From positions 10,701 through 23,240 of the forward strand of contig DDQE01000027.1 of NCBI GenBank assembly GCA_002342545.1: a stretch of 12,540 bases of DNA, written 5' to 3'. Positions 5,351-12,524 of the stretch are shown one piece after another. Source of the DNA: Caryophanales bacterium UBA2450 (GTDB taxonomy: Bacteria; Bacillota_I; Bacilli_A; RFN20; CAG-826). The notes beneath the pieces were generated by a model that had not been told where the DNA came from, did no database searches, and was given only the letters and a program-made list of their open reading frames with translations. Numbering within the stretch: the stretch's first letter is position 1; every line of letters starts with the position of its first letter. The translations under genes were made by a program, and so were the position numbers.

Positions 5351-7111
5351 ATGAAAATTCAACAACATGATGGTTCAATCATCGAAATTGAAAAGTCCTC
5401 AAAAGAGGCATTCGAAGTATTAAACCATTCCACTAGCCATCTTATGGCAGAGGCTATTAGTGAGTTATATCCAACTGCGAAGTTTGGATTTGGCCCAGCT
5501 ATAGAAGAAGGCTTCTATTATGATATCGACTTTGAAGAGCAAATCGGAGAAGAAGATTTAAGAAAAATTGAAAAGAAAATGCACGAACTTTCATCTAAAG
5601 ATGAAAGAATCGTGAGAGAAGTCTTAAGCAAAGAACAAGCTTTAGAAAGATTTAAAGATAATCCTTATAAAGTGGAATTAATTAAAGATATTGATGAAGA
5701 TATCACAATTTTTACTCAAGGAAAATTCACTGATCTTTGCCGTGGACCACATATCTTAAGTACCGGTCAAATTAAATACTTTAAATTATTAAATTTAGCA
5801 GGTGCTTATTGGAGAGGTGATTCTAAAAATAAGATGCTTGTTAGAATCTATGGTACTTCTTGGTTCTCACAAGCTGATTTAGAAAATCATCTTAACGTTT
5901 TAGAAGAACGTAAAAAAAGAGATCACCGTATCTTAGGTAGACAACTCGGTTTATTCATGCTTTCTGAATATGGTCCAGGATTCCCATTCTGGCTCCCTAA
6001 CGGCATGATTATGCTTGAAGAAATTAAGAAATATTGGAGAGAGATTCATACTCGATATGGTTATCAATTCATCAACACTCCAATTGTCTTATCTCGTGAA
6101 TTATGGGAGACTTCAGGACACTGGGACCACTATCAAGAAAATATGTACACCACTAAAGTGGATGACAAAGATTTCGCGATTAAGCCAATGAACTGTCCAG
6201 GAAGTATCTTAGTTTATAAGAATTCTTTACACTCCTATAAAGATTTACCAATTAGACTTGCCGAACTTGGTTTAGTCCATAGACACGAAGCTAGCGGTGC
6301 TCTTAACGGCTTATTTAGAGTAAGAAGCTTTACTCAAGATGACGCTCATACTTTTGTTAGAGAAGACCAAATTGAAGACGAAATTACCTCCATCATTAAA
6401 CTCTATGATGAGATTTATAATGTCTTTGGTTTAGACTATAAAATTGAATTATCAACCAGACCAGAAGAAGGTTATATTGGAGATATCAATATTTGGAACA
6501 AATCCGAAGCTATTTTAAAGGATGTTTGTTTAAAAACTGGTAAAGAATTTAAGATTAATCCAGGAGATGGAGCGTTCTACGGACCTAAACTTGATTTTAA
6601 ACTAAAAGATAGCATGAATAGAGTCTGGCAATGCGGCACTATTCAACTTGATATGAATTTACCTGAAAGGTTTGAATTATTCTACATTAATAAAGATGGA
6701 GAAAAAGAAAGACCAATCATGATTCATAGAGCATGTTTAGGTAGTATTGAACGTTTTACCGGAATGATCATTGAAAACTTCGCTGGAGCCTTCCCTTGCT
6801 GGTTTGCTCCTGTTCAAGTCAATATTCTTCCAGTCAACAATGAATTCCATTTAGAATATGCGAAAAAAGTTAAGGAATGTATGTTAAAAGAAGGATTTAG
6901 AGTCGAGCTTGATGACGCTAATGAAAAACTCGGTTATAGATTAAGAAATAGTCAAGTTAGAAAGATTCCTTACACTATTGTTATTGGAGATAATGAAAGA
7001 GATAACGGCACTGTTACTTATAGAAAATACGGACAAAAAGAACAAGTCACTGTCTCTTTAGAAGAATTCAATAAACTTCTTAAAGAAGAAGTCGAATCAA
7101 AAAAACGTTAA
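5351..7111 (+). CDS. thrS: Threonyl-tRNA synthetase lacking the TGS domain
   Basis: ThrRS charges tRNA-Thr. This form has 586 residues against 642 in E. coli. The editing domain is present, with HSTSH (His26, His30) and CRGPH (Cys130, His134). The class II catalytic core carries the zinc ligands Cys282 (MNCPG), His333 (DDAHTF) and His459 (MIHRA), and the C-terminal anticodon-binding domain is complete. These residues sit 47-52 positions earlier than in E. coli, because only about 25 residues precede the editing HSTSH; the N-terminal TGS domain is missing apart from a first strand (MKIQQHDGSIIEIEK). The start is ATG 5351, with GGAGG (5337-5341) 9 nt before it. A TTG at 5333 is in frame but overlaps the ribosome site. 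No T-box fits in the 54-bp gap after pfkA, so expression is likely from the pfkA transcript. Confidence 0.94.
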   Translation: MKIQQHDGSIIEIEKSSKEAFEVLNHSTSHLMAEAISELYPTAKFGFGPAIEEGFYYDIDFEEQIGEEDLRKIEKKMHELSSKDERIVREVLSKEQALERFKDNPYKVELIKDIDEDITIFTQGKFTDLCRGPHILSTGQIKYFKLLNLAGAYWRGDSKNKMLVRIYGTSWFSQADLENHLNVLEERKKRDHRILGRQLGLFMLSEYGPGFPFWLPNGMIMLEEIKKYWREIHTRYGYQFINTPIVLSRELWETSGHWDHYQENMYTTKVDDKDFAIKPMNCPGSILVYKNSLHSYKDLPIRLAELGLVHRHEASGALNGLFRVRSFTQDDAHTFVREDQIEDEITSIIKLYDEIYNVFGLDYKIELSTRPEEGYIGDINIWNKSEAILKDVCLKTGKEFKINPGDGAFYGPKLDFKLKDSMNRVWQCGTIQLDMNLPERFELFYINKDGEKERPIMIHRACLGSIERFTGMIIENFAGAFPCWFAPVQVNILPVNNEFHLEYAKKVKECMLKEGFRVELDDANEKLGYRLRNSQVRKIPYTIVIGDNERDNGTVTYRKYGQKEQVTVSLEEFNKLLKEEVESKKR

Positions 7112-7118
7112 AAAACAC

Positions 7119-7148
7119 TTTACTATTAGATATATCTAGTAGTAGAAT
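7119..7148 (+). promoter_or_regulatory. Predicted promoter of the infC-rpmI-rplT operon
   Basis: TTTACT (7119-7124; four of six to consensus) and TAGAAT (7143-7148; five of six) are 18 nt apart, just after the thrS stop. Transcription would begin near 7155 and give a leader of about 145 nt, enough to hold the L20 attenuator. Read-through from thrS is also possible, since I see no good terminator after thrS. Confidence 0.5.
7122..7143. repeat. 22-bp near-perfect inverted repeat after thrS
   Basis: ACTATTAGATA (7122-7132) and TATCTAGTAGT (7133-7143) are complementary apart from one T-G pair. In RNA this would give a hairpin of up to nine pairs with a tight loop. No T-run follows on the plus strand, so it is at best a weak thrS 3' stem. 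It fills the -35/-10 spacer of the predicted infC promoter, where a dimeric repressor could also bind. Which role applies cannot be decided from sequence. Confidence 0.4.
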
Positions 7149-7154
7149 AAACCA

Positions 7155-7289
7155 CGCAAAATAAGGTAGAAAGCAGAGGCACCCGCTTCTCGCCAGATCG
7201 ATTCAGTATTGATTGGCTAACAACTACATTCTTGGGGTTAAGATTGTTACGGGTGCAATATGCTTGCATCCGTTTTTTGTAAAAAGGAG
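7155..7289 (+). ncRNA. L20 autoregulatory leader (infC leader, attenuator type)
   Basis: This leader sits directly before infC-rpmI-rplT, where Bacilli carry the ribosomal protein L20 leader. GCACCCG (7179-7185) can pair with CGGGTGC (7250-7256) to form an antiterminator. Inside it is a hairpin of ten pairs with one bulged G (GCCA 7192-7195 with TGGC 7214-7217; ATCGAT 7197-7202 with ATTGAT 7208-7213). The CGGGTGC strand is also the left arm of the terminator at 7249-7278, so the two folds exclude each other. In Bacillus, L20 binding to such a leader, which mimics its 23S rRNA site, favours early termination. The fold was worked out by hand; the 5' end is set by the predicted promoter. Confidence 0.85.
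7249..7278 (+). terminator. Leader terminator (attenuator) before infC
   Basis: ACGGGTGCAA (7249-7258) pairs with TTGCATCCGT (7264-7273) around a 5-nt loop. This gives ten pairs with one G-T, followed at once by six T (7273-7278). It ends 7 nt before the infC ribosome site, so termination here silences all three genes. Its left arm is shared with the antiterminator. Confidence 0.88.
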
Positions 7290-7298
7290 ATGATACTT

Positions 7299-7844
7299 AT
7301 CTTAGAGCAAGAAAATGTTAGAAAGCCTAACAACCAACCAAAAGATCTCGTCAACGAACTAATTAGATTCCCAAGTGTTCGATTAATCGGACCAGCAGGA
7401 GAACAATTAGGGGTTATGTCTTCAAGAGAAGCACAATTAGAAGCTAATAAATATAATTTAGACTTATTATGTGTTGCTCCTAACGCCACTCCACCAGTGT
7501 GCAAAATCATTAACTACGGTAAATACCGTTACGAACAACAGAAAAAAGCGAAAGAAAATCGTAAGAATCAAGTTCGTATTGAAGTTAAAGAAATTCAACT
7601 CACACCACAAATTGGTTTACATGATATGGAAACCAAGGCTCGTGCCGCTACTAAGTTCTTAGCAGCCGGTAACAAAATTAAAGTTGGAGTTAGATATCGC
7701 GGAAGACAAATGACTCACTTAGAGGTTGGAGAAGAAACTCTTAATAAGTTCATCGAATTACTAGGCGACGCCGCGACGATTGAAAAACCTGCCGCAATGG
7801 AAGGTCGCTGGTTAATTGCAGTATTAGCGCCAAAAAGAAAGTAG
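7299..7844 (+). CDS. infC: Translation initiation factor IF-3
   Basis: IF-3 binds the 30S subunit, keeps it apart from 50S and checks start codon and initiator tRNA. The family core is plain: SVRLIGPAGEQLGVMSSREA, then LDLLCVAPNATPPVCKIINYGKYRYEQQKK, then a C-terminal domain with EIQLTPQIGLHDMETKARAA and VRYRGRQM. The start is uncertain. ATG 7260 lies in the attenuator hairpin with no ribosome site. ATG 7290 directly abuts the AAGGAG (7284-7289) and leaves no spacing. ATC 7299 lies 9 nt after that site, and non-canonical AUU-type starts are known for infC in E. coli and Bacillus, where IF-3 thereby limits its own synthesis. I therefore use 7299, giving 181 residues. The stop TAG is 12 nt from rpmI. 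Confidence 0.93.
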   Translation: MLEQENVRKPNNQPKDLVNELIRFPSVRLIGPAGEQLGVMSSREAQLEANKYNLDLLCVAPNATPPVCKIINYGKYRYEQQKKAKENRKNQVRIEVKEIQLTPQIGLHDMETKARAATKFLAAGNKIKVGVRYRGRQMTHLEVGEETLNKFIELLGDAATIEKPAAMEGRWLIAVLAPKRK

Positions 7845-7856
7845 GAGGAAATTAAT

Positions 7857-8051
7857 ATGCCAAAAATGAAAAGCAAACGTGCTTTAATGAAAAGAATTAA
7901 AGTCACTGGCAGCGGAAAAGTCACAAGACATCACGCTTACACATCACATTTAGCCCCACACAAAACCACAAAACAAAAGAGACACTTAATGAAAGGTGCA
8001 GCCTTACACAAGACTGACTATAAGAGAGTTAAGTATCTCATCGTGAAGTAA
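7857..8051 (+). CDS. rpmI: 50S ribosomal protein L35
   Basis: A 64-residue, very basic protein with the L35 signature: MPKMKSKRALMKRIKVTGSGK at the N-terminus and a middle HLAPHKTTKQKRHL segment. It is a component of the large subunit. GGAGG 8 nt before the ATG is a strong ribosome site, and part of it overlaps the infC stop region, so translation is likely coupled. rplT starts 13 nt after the stop. It is the middle gene of the infC-rpmI-rplT operon, an order conserved widely in bacteria. Length is normal and nothing is odd. Confidence 0.97.
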   Translation: MPKMKSKRALMKRIKVTGSGKVTRHHAYTSHLAPHKTTKQKRHLMKGAALHKTDYKRVKYLIVK

Positions 8052-8064
8052 GGAGGATTAGACC

Positions 8065-8418
8065 ATGAGAGTTAAAGGTGGAACAGTCACACACGCTCGT
8101 CGTAAAAGAATGCTCAAAAGAGCAAAAGGTTACTTCGGCAGCAAACACTTACTTTACAAAACTGCGAAAGAACAAGTCATGCACAGCTTACGCTATGCGT
8201 ACATCTCTCGTAGAACTGTCAAAAGAGATTACAGAAAATTATGGATCAGACGTATCAACGCTGCATGCCGTATGAATGATATCTCTTATAGCAAGTTCAT
8301 GTATGGATTAAAAGTTGCTAACGTTCAAGTTAACAGAAAAATGTTATCCGAATTAGCAATCAACGATCCTCAAGCATTTGCCGATTTAGTTAAGACAGCT
8401 AAGAAAAACATTAAATAA
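8065..8418 (+). CDS. rplT: 50S ribosomal protein L20, operon autoregulator
   Basis: At 117 residues this is a standard L20, an early-assembling 23S rRNA binder of the large subunit. It shows RVKGGTVTHARRKRMLKRAKGY with the basic N-terminal extension, YISRRTVKRDYRKLWIRRINAA in the middle, and the C-terminal globular domain (SKFMYGL, then NRKMLSELA). In Bacillus free L20 binds the infC leader and stops transcription early; the leader at 7155-7289 has the parts for the same loop. The ribosome site AAGGAGG lies shortly before the ATG. A strong hairpin terminator follows the stop at once, so this is the last gene of the operon. Confidence 0.97.
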   Translation: MRVKGGTVTHARRKRMLKRAKGYFGSKHLLYKTAKEQVMHSLRYAYISRRTVKRDYRKLWIRRINAACRMNDISYSKFMYGLKVANVQVNRKMLSELAINDPQAFADLVKTAKKNIK

Positions 8419-8435
8419 TTATTATAATTATTTAT

Positions 8436-8459
8436 AAAGCCTGGTTTCCCAGGCTTTTT
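8436..8459 (+). terminator. Terminator of infC-rpmI-rplT, between convergent operons
   Basis: AAAGCCTGG (8436-8444) pairs with CCAGGCTTT (8449-8457) around loop TTTC, and five T (8455-8459) close the stem and follow it. It fills the 42-bp gap between rplT and the end of thiI on the other strand. Read from the minus strand the stem is the same but is followed by a mixed AT stretch, so it may work more weakly for thiI. Confidence 0.88.
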
Positions 8460-8460
8460 C

Positions 8461-9618
8461 TTATTCTATAATTTTTACTTCAATATTATTTAAAGCTTCA
8501 TTAATTAAAGATTCGTAGTCAAACTTCTCTTCGTATTCTTTTGCTTCCTCTAATTTAGGAGCGGTTTTAGGAGCTTTAGGAGTAAAAATCGTGCAACAAT
8601 CTTCATATGGTCTAATCGAAATATCATAGGTATCAATCTTTTTAGATAATTTAATGATTTCTAATTTATCCATAGTCGCACATGGTCTAATGACCGGAGT
8701 AGAAGTTACTTCATTAATTGTGGCCATCGATTGAAGAGTTTGACTCGCTACTTGTCCTACCGATTCTCCTGTAGAAATAACAGGGCAATTTCTTCTTCTA
8801 GCAAGTCTACTTGCTAAGCGATACATCATTCTTCGCATTAAGGTGATACAATAACTTTCAGGCGCATTATCATAGATTGCTTCTTGAATCTTAGTAAATG
8901 GAACAATATGAAGTCTAATACGTGGTTGATATCTATTAAGTTTAGTTAATAAATCAATTAATTTATAAATCACCGCTTCTTGAGTATAGGGAGGAGAGGC
9001 AAAATGAATGCATTCAATAGTCACTCCTCTTTTCATCATTAAATAGGCCGCGACAGGAGAGTCAATTCCTCCAGAAAGCATATGCATAGATTTACCTGCT
9101 ACTCCAAGAGGATATCCTCCTGCTCCAGGGAAAGTTTTCACAAAGATATATGTTCCTTCATCCCTAACTTCGATATTTAGTAAAATATCGGGATTATGGA
9201 CATCTACTTTTAAATTAGTGTTTTTTAAAATAACAGGAGCGACAATTCTAGTGATTTCTTCACTATGAAGAGGAAACTTTTTATTACTTCTTTTAACTTT
9301 AACTTTAAAAGTTTTCCCTTCTTCTAATTTGATTAATTCTAAAGAAGATTCTTTAATTTTTTCGATGTCGTTTTCTATACGGGCCACTAAAGAAAGGCCT
9401 TGAATGCCTGATACATCTTGAAGTCTATCAATGATTGGTTGATATTCGTTACCATTTAAATAGACATAGATATGATCAAATCTCGATTCGACTTTCACAT
9501 CATAATCTTTTAAAGCGTGCTTAATATTTAAAAATAAGGTATGAATAAAATCCTTTTTATTTTTCCCTTTGGTGGATAATTCACCAAATCTCACCATTAC
9601 ATAATCATAACTTACCAT
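8461..9618 (-). CDS. thiI: tRNA 4-thiouridine synthase ThiI (no rhodanese domain)
   Basis: ThiI adenylates U8 of tRNA and inserts sulfur to give 4-thiouridine; in some bacteria it also feeds sulfur to the thiamine thiazole. At 385 residues it is the short Gram-positive form without the C-terminal rhodanese domain of E. coli. It shows the start VMVRFGELSTKGKN, a ferredoxin-like plus THUMP region (to about 165), then the pyrophosphatase P-loop SGGIDS (182-187) and PYEDCCTIFTPKAP (338-350), which holds the cysteine matching E. coli Cys344. The gene starts one base after the iscS stop, with an AAGGAT nearby. Coupling to a cysteine desulfurase suggests a dedicated sulfur donor, as with NifZ-ThiI in Bacillus. 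It ends beside the rplT terminator. Confidence 0.95.
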   Translation of the reverse strand: MVSYDYVMVRFGELSTKGKNKKDFIHTLFLNIKHALKDYDVKVESRFDHIYVYLNGNEYQPIIDRLQDVSGIQGLSLVARIENDIEKIKESSLELIKLEEGKTFKVKVKRSNKKFPLHSEEITRIVAPVILKNTNLKVDVHNPDILLNIEVRDEGTYIFVKTFPGAGGYPLGVAGKSMHMLSGGIDSPVAAYLMMKRGVTIECIHFASPPYTQEAVIYKLIDLLTKLNRYQPRIRLHIVPFTKIQEAIYDNAPESYCITLMRRMMYRLASRLARRRNCPVISTGESVGQVASQTLQSMATINEVTSTPVIRPCATMDKLEIIKLSKKIDTYDISIRPYEDCCTIFTPKAPKTAPKLEEAKEYEEKFDYESLINEALNNIEVKIIE

Positions 9619-9619
9619 A

Positions 9620-10762
9620 CTAACGGATATCCTTAATAATTTTATCTAAAGTAGACACAAAAGTGTCTATGTCCTCATTTGTGTTTAAATAATCTAAAGA
9701 TACTCGAACTGTGTTATTGCTTATTAATTCATTTTTTCCTAATGAAGCAACAACATAACTTCCTTTTTCTTTAGAAGAGTGACAAGCACTTATAGAAGAA
9801 ACCATAATTCCAGCATTACTTAGCGCTTCCACCACTACTGAGCCTTTCTTCTTAATTGAAGAAAAGTTAATGATATATGGATTAATCTCTTTAGGTAGAT
9901 TAAGTTCATATAAATCTGGATTAGATTTTAAATAAGATATAAGTCGATTAGCCAAAGATTCTACATGGAGATATCTTTCTTTAGAAGTAGATAATGCTAA
10001 TTCTAAAGTTTTCTTAAACGCTAAAGCACTAGCTAAATCATTAGTCCCACTTCTTAAGTTATATTCTTGTCCGCCTCCACTAGCTAAAGGGAGAAGTTCA
10101 ATTTTCTTTCTTTTAATTAAAACACCACTAGATACTAAGCCGTGCATCTTATGAGCGGAAATAGTTAATAAATCAATTTTGTTAAAATTGATATTCTTAT
10201 TAGTTTTACCAATTAATTGAGCGGCGTCACTATGAAATATCACTTTCGGATAATCTTTTAATAAATCCGCAATTTGCTCTATTGGGTTAAGGCTACCAAT
10301 TTCATTATTAACCGCCATAATTGAAACAAATATAGTTTCTTTTTTTAATGCTTTTTTAACATCTTGAGGGCTAATTACACCATCACTATTTGGATATAAA
10401 TAAGTTACTTCAAAGCCAAATTCTTTTTCTAGTTGCTTAAAGGCTTCTAAAACAGAAGGATGTTCATAAATAGAAGTGATGATATGATTACCTCTATTTT
10501 TATATCTTAGACATACTCCTTTAATGGCGAGATTATTAGATTCAGTGGCCCCACTAGTAAAAATAACTTGATGATCACTACATCTTAATAAAGTTATGAT
10601 TTCATCTTTAGTTTTATTTAGCAAATAATTAGCCTCTTGACCAAGCTTATGAATGCTACTAGGATTTGCGTAATATTTATCTAAGGCACTAGAAAAAGTT
10701 TCCTTAACTACTGGGTCAAGTTTTGTTGTACTAGCGTTATCAAGATAAATAATATTAGGCAT
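9620..10762 (-). CDS. Cysteine desulfurase, IscS/NifS family (probable ThiI partner)
   Basis: This 380-residue PLP enzyme takes sulfur from cysteine, leaving alanine and an enzyme persulfide. Recognisable are YLDNASTT (6-13), FTSGATESNN (68-77), His101 (YEHPSV) that stacks on PLP, Asp179 and Gln182 (HSDAAQ), the PLP Lys205 (SAHKMHG), and the sulfur-carrying Cys327 in SISACHSS. GQEYNLRSGTND (231-242) differs from the usual GGQERG form. No iscU, sufU or other Fe-S scaffold gene is nearby, and thiI follows after one base. I therefore infer it is the NifZ-type desulfurase serving ThiI rather than a general Fe-S supplier. It overlaps the ezrA end by 8 bp and has no clear ribosome site, which suggests reinitiation by ribosomes leaving ezrA. 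The stop is TAG. Confidence 0.93.
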   Translation of the reverse strand: MPNIIYLDNASTTKLDPVVKETFSSALDKYYANPSSIHKLGQEANYLLNKTKDEIITLLRCSDHQVIFTSGATESNNLAIKGVCLRYKNRGNHIITSIYEHPSVLEAFKQLEKEFGFEVTYLYPNSDGVISPQDVKKALKKETIFVSIMAVNNEIGSLNPIEQIADLLKDYPKVIFHSDAAQLIGKTNKNINFNKIDLLTISAHKMHGLVSSGVLIKRKKIELLPLASGGGQEYNLRSGTNDLASALAFKKTLELALSTSKERYLHVESLANRLISYLKSNPDLYELNLPKEINPYIINFSSIKKKGSVVVEALSNAGIMVSSISACHSSKEKGSYVVASLGKNELISNNTVRVSLDYLNTNEDIDTFVSTLDKIIKDIR

Positions 10763-12467
10763 TTGGATTATTGTGTCTATTCTTATAAATAGAAGTTGCT
10801 TGAGAATTTATAGTGACAAATTCGCCTTTTTCAAAACCAAGTTCTAAACTAGCGACAGTTTGATTAATATCTTGTTCATCTCTTTCTTGATTAAGAACCA
10901 TAATTGAAGTTTCTGCCGCCTTTTGATTTCTAGAAAGAGATTCCACTTCTTCAAACATAGAATTAGCAAGATTCTTAAGATTTTCAATCTTACGAGAAAC
11001 TTCATCGACATTAATTGGTTTATCTTGAATTTGGTCATAAATGTCGTTTAAAACTTCATAAACTGCTTCGATTCGATCAGCATAATTAGCCTTAATGGCG
11101 TCATTACCAATTTCATCTAATAAACTTTCAGTTAATTTGATGCGGTGATAATAAACAGAAATCAGGTTATATGCTTCTTCTGCAGTACTCTTTAAAGAAT
11201 CAACATAATTCTTAAAGTTCATCACCCCTTCATTCACCACTTTATAATTATCTTCAAGTTCATCTAACTTGGTTTTTAAAAGTGAGAATGGTTGACGCGT
11301 ACCACTATGAACAAAGCCATCTAAATAACGTTTAGCGCTTCCTAAGCTATCAACCGATCTCGATAATTCATTAATTCGTTCATTTTCTAAATCCGAAACC
11401 TTATAGAATTGTTTAATTTCAGGAAGAACAGCACAGATTCTTAAAAAGAGTTTTTCAACTTCATTAACCTGATTATAAATGCGGGTGTAATTCTCATTAA
11501 AATAAGTACGAGCGGAGATCTCAGCGTCCAATAATTTTGCAAACTCATCAATCTCGGTGAGAATGATATCGCATTGAGTTTTAACACCACCACATTGAAG
11601 GTTAATAATTTTCTTAGTTAATTCTGTGAGCTTCTTTTTCCATTCGTCGATATGAACTTTAAAGGATAAGTGATATAAAGGAACCCCTTCTTTTTCGGTT
11701 TCCTTATATTTGTTTTGTAATTCTACTAACTTTTCAGGGATAACAGTCTTAACTGTTTTACATAATGTAGATAAATCAATTAGGACATGTCCTAAAGCAG
11801 TTAAGACATCATCTAATGAATCAATTTCAGTTTGAATTTCATCATATTCCGCCCCTTCAAGCATGTCTTCAAACATTGAAAATTTAGAATCAATCTTGTC
11901 AAACATTTTATTAAATGTTGGAGCGACTAATTCAAGATCATCAGATTCTGAATAATAAGTTTGTTTGACGTGGCGATACACTTCTTTTAAGTGATCAATA
12001 TTACGGCGGCATTGTTCTTCAAGTTTAATCACTTCATATAAATCATGATCTAGTGATTTAACACTCTCACTTAAAGTATCAATTGCCTTTTTAGCTTCGC
12101 TAATAACGTTTTTAATATTTTTATATTGTTTTGCTTTAACTAAAGATGCTAATTGTTTAAGGATAGAATCGGCGTATTTATCTTCAACATCATAGATGTT
12201 TCTAAAACGTCTTTGGAAATACTCATATTTATCCATGTAAAGGAGGTTGGTTCTAGAGATAATTTCAAGTCTATGGATATATTGGCTATCTTGTCCGATA
12301 AGTAAAGAATCATAATATGAAAATTGTTTTTCAAGATTACGAATTTGTTTTCGATAATTAAATCTAGAATAGACAAATAAATAAAATAAGACGCCACCTG
12401 CAATAACAACTACACCAATAGCGACTATTAGCGTTATCAATATACCAGTAGCAAGACCAATAACCAT
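10755..12467 (-). CDS. ezrA: Septation ring formation regulator EzrA
   Basis: A 570-residue protein with one N-terminal membrane span (about 3-33, IGLATGILITLIVAIGVVVI onward) and a long helical, charged cytoplasmic part built of spectrin-like coiled coils. Size (B. subtilis 562), topology and position before iscS and thiI match EzrA, which binds FtsZ, limits Z-rings at the poles and links the ring to cell-wall synthesis. Sequence is weakly conserved in this family, so the call leans on architecture and context. The C-terminal QNR patch of Bacillus EzrA is not evident; the matching region reads NQERDEQDINQ. The start ATG 12467-12465 has AAGGAGGG just upstream. It is the first gene of the ezrA-iscS-thiI operon, and its stop lies inside iscS. 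Confidence 0.85.
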   Translation of the reverse strand: MVIGLATGILITLIVAIGVVVIAGGVLFYLFVYSRFNYRKQIRNLEKQFSYYDSLLIGQDSQYIHRLEIISRTNLLYMDKYEYFQRRFRNIYDVEDKYADSILKQLASLVKAKQYKNIKNVISEAKKAIDTLSESVKSLDHDLYEVIKLEEQCRRNIDHLKEVYRHVKQTYYSESDDLELVAPTFNKMFDKIDSKFSMFEDMLEGAEYDEIQTEIDSLDDVLTALGHVLIDLSTLCKTVKTVIPEKLVELQNKYKETEKEGVPLYHLSFKVHIDEWKKKLTELTKKIINLQCGGVKTQCDIILTEIDEFAKLLDAEISARTYFNENYTRIYNQVNEVEKLFLRICAVLPEIKQFYKVSDLENERINELSRSVDSLGSAKRYLDGFVHSGTRQPFSLLKTKLDELEDNYKVVNEGVMNFKNYVDSLKSTAEEAYNLISVYYHRIKLTESLLDEIGNDAIKANYADRIEAVYEVLNDIYDQIQDKPINVDEVSRKIENLKNLANSMFEEVESLSRNQKAAETSIMVLNQERDEQDINQTVASLELGFEKGEFVTINSQATSIYKNRHNNPNA

Positions 12468-12493
12468 AGATATCCCTCCTTAATCAAAGATTA

Positions 12494-12524
12494 ATTATAT
12501 ATATTCTATAGTAAAAGCGTTCAA
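12494..12524 (-). promoter_or_regulatory. Predicted promoter of ezrA-iscS-thiI
   Basis: On the minus strand TTGAAC (12524-12519) is a possible -35. TATATA (12501-12496) follows at 17 nt and TATAAT (12499-12494) at 19 nt. Transcription would begin around 12486, shortly before the ribosome site AAGGAGGG. An inverted repeat TTAATC/GATTAA (12480-12485 and 12489-12494) lies between promoter and ribosome site. The region is very AT-rich, so chance -10 matches are likely; nothing else is visible to the window end. Confidence 0.4.

Noticed and set aside
7260..7298. Earlier infC starts at ATG 7260 and ATG 7290
   Set aside because: The first lies in the attenuator hairpin with no ribosome site. The second directly abuts the ribosome site, leaving no spacing.
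10844..11038. Short frames inside ezrA, and others inside mutM-coaE, dnaB, pfkA, infC and rplT
   Set aside because: They overlap well-identified genes in another frame, lack ribosome sites and give no recognisable protein.
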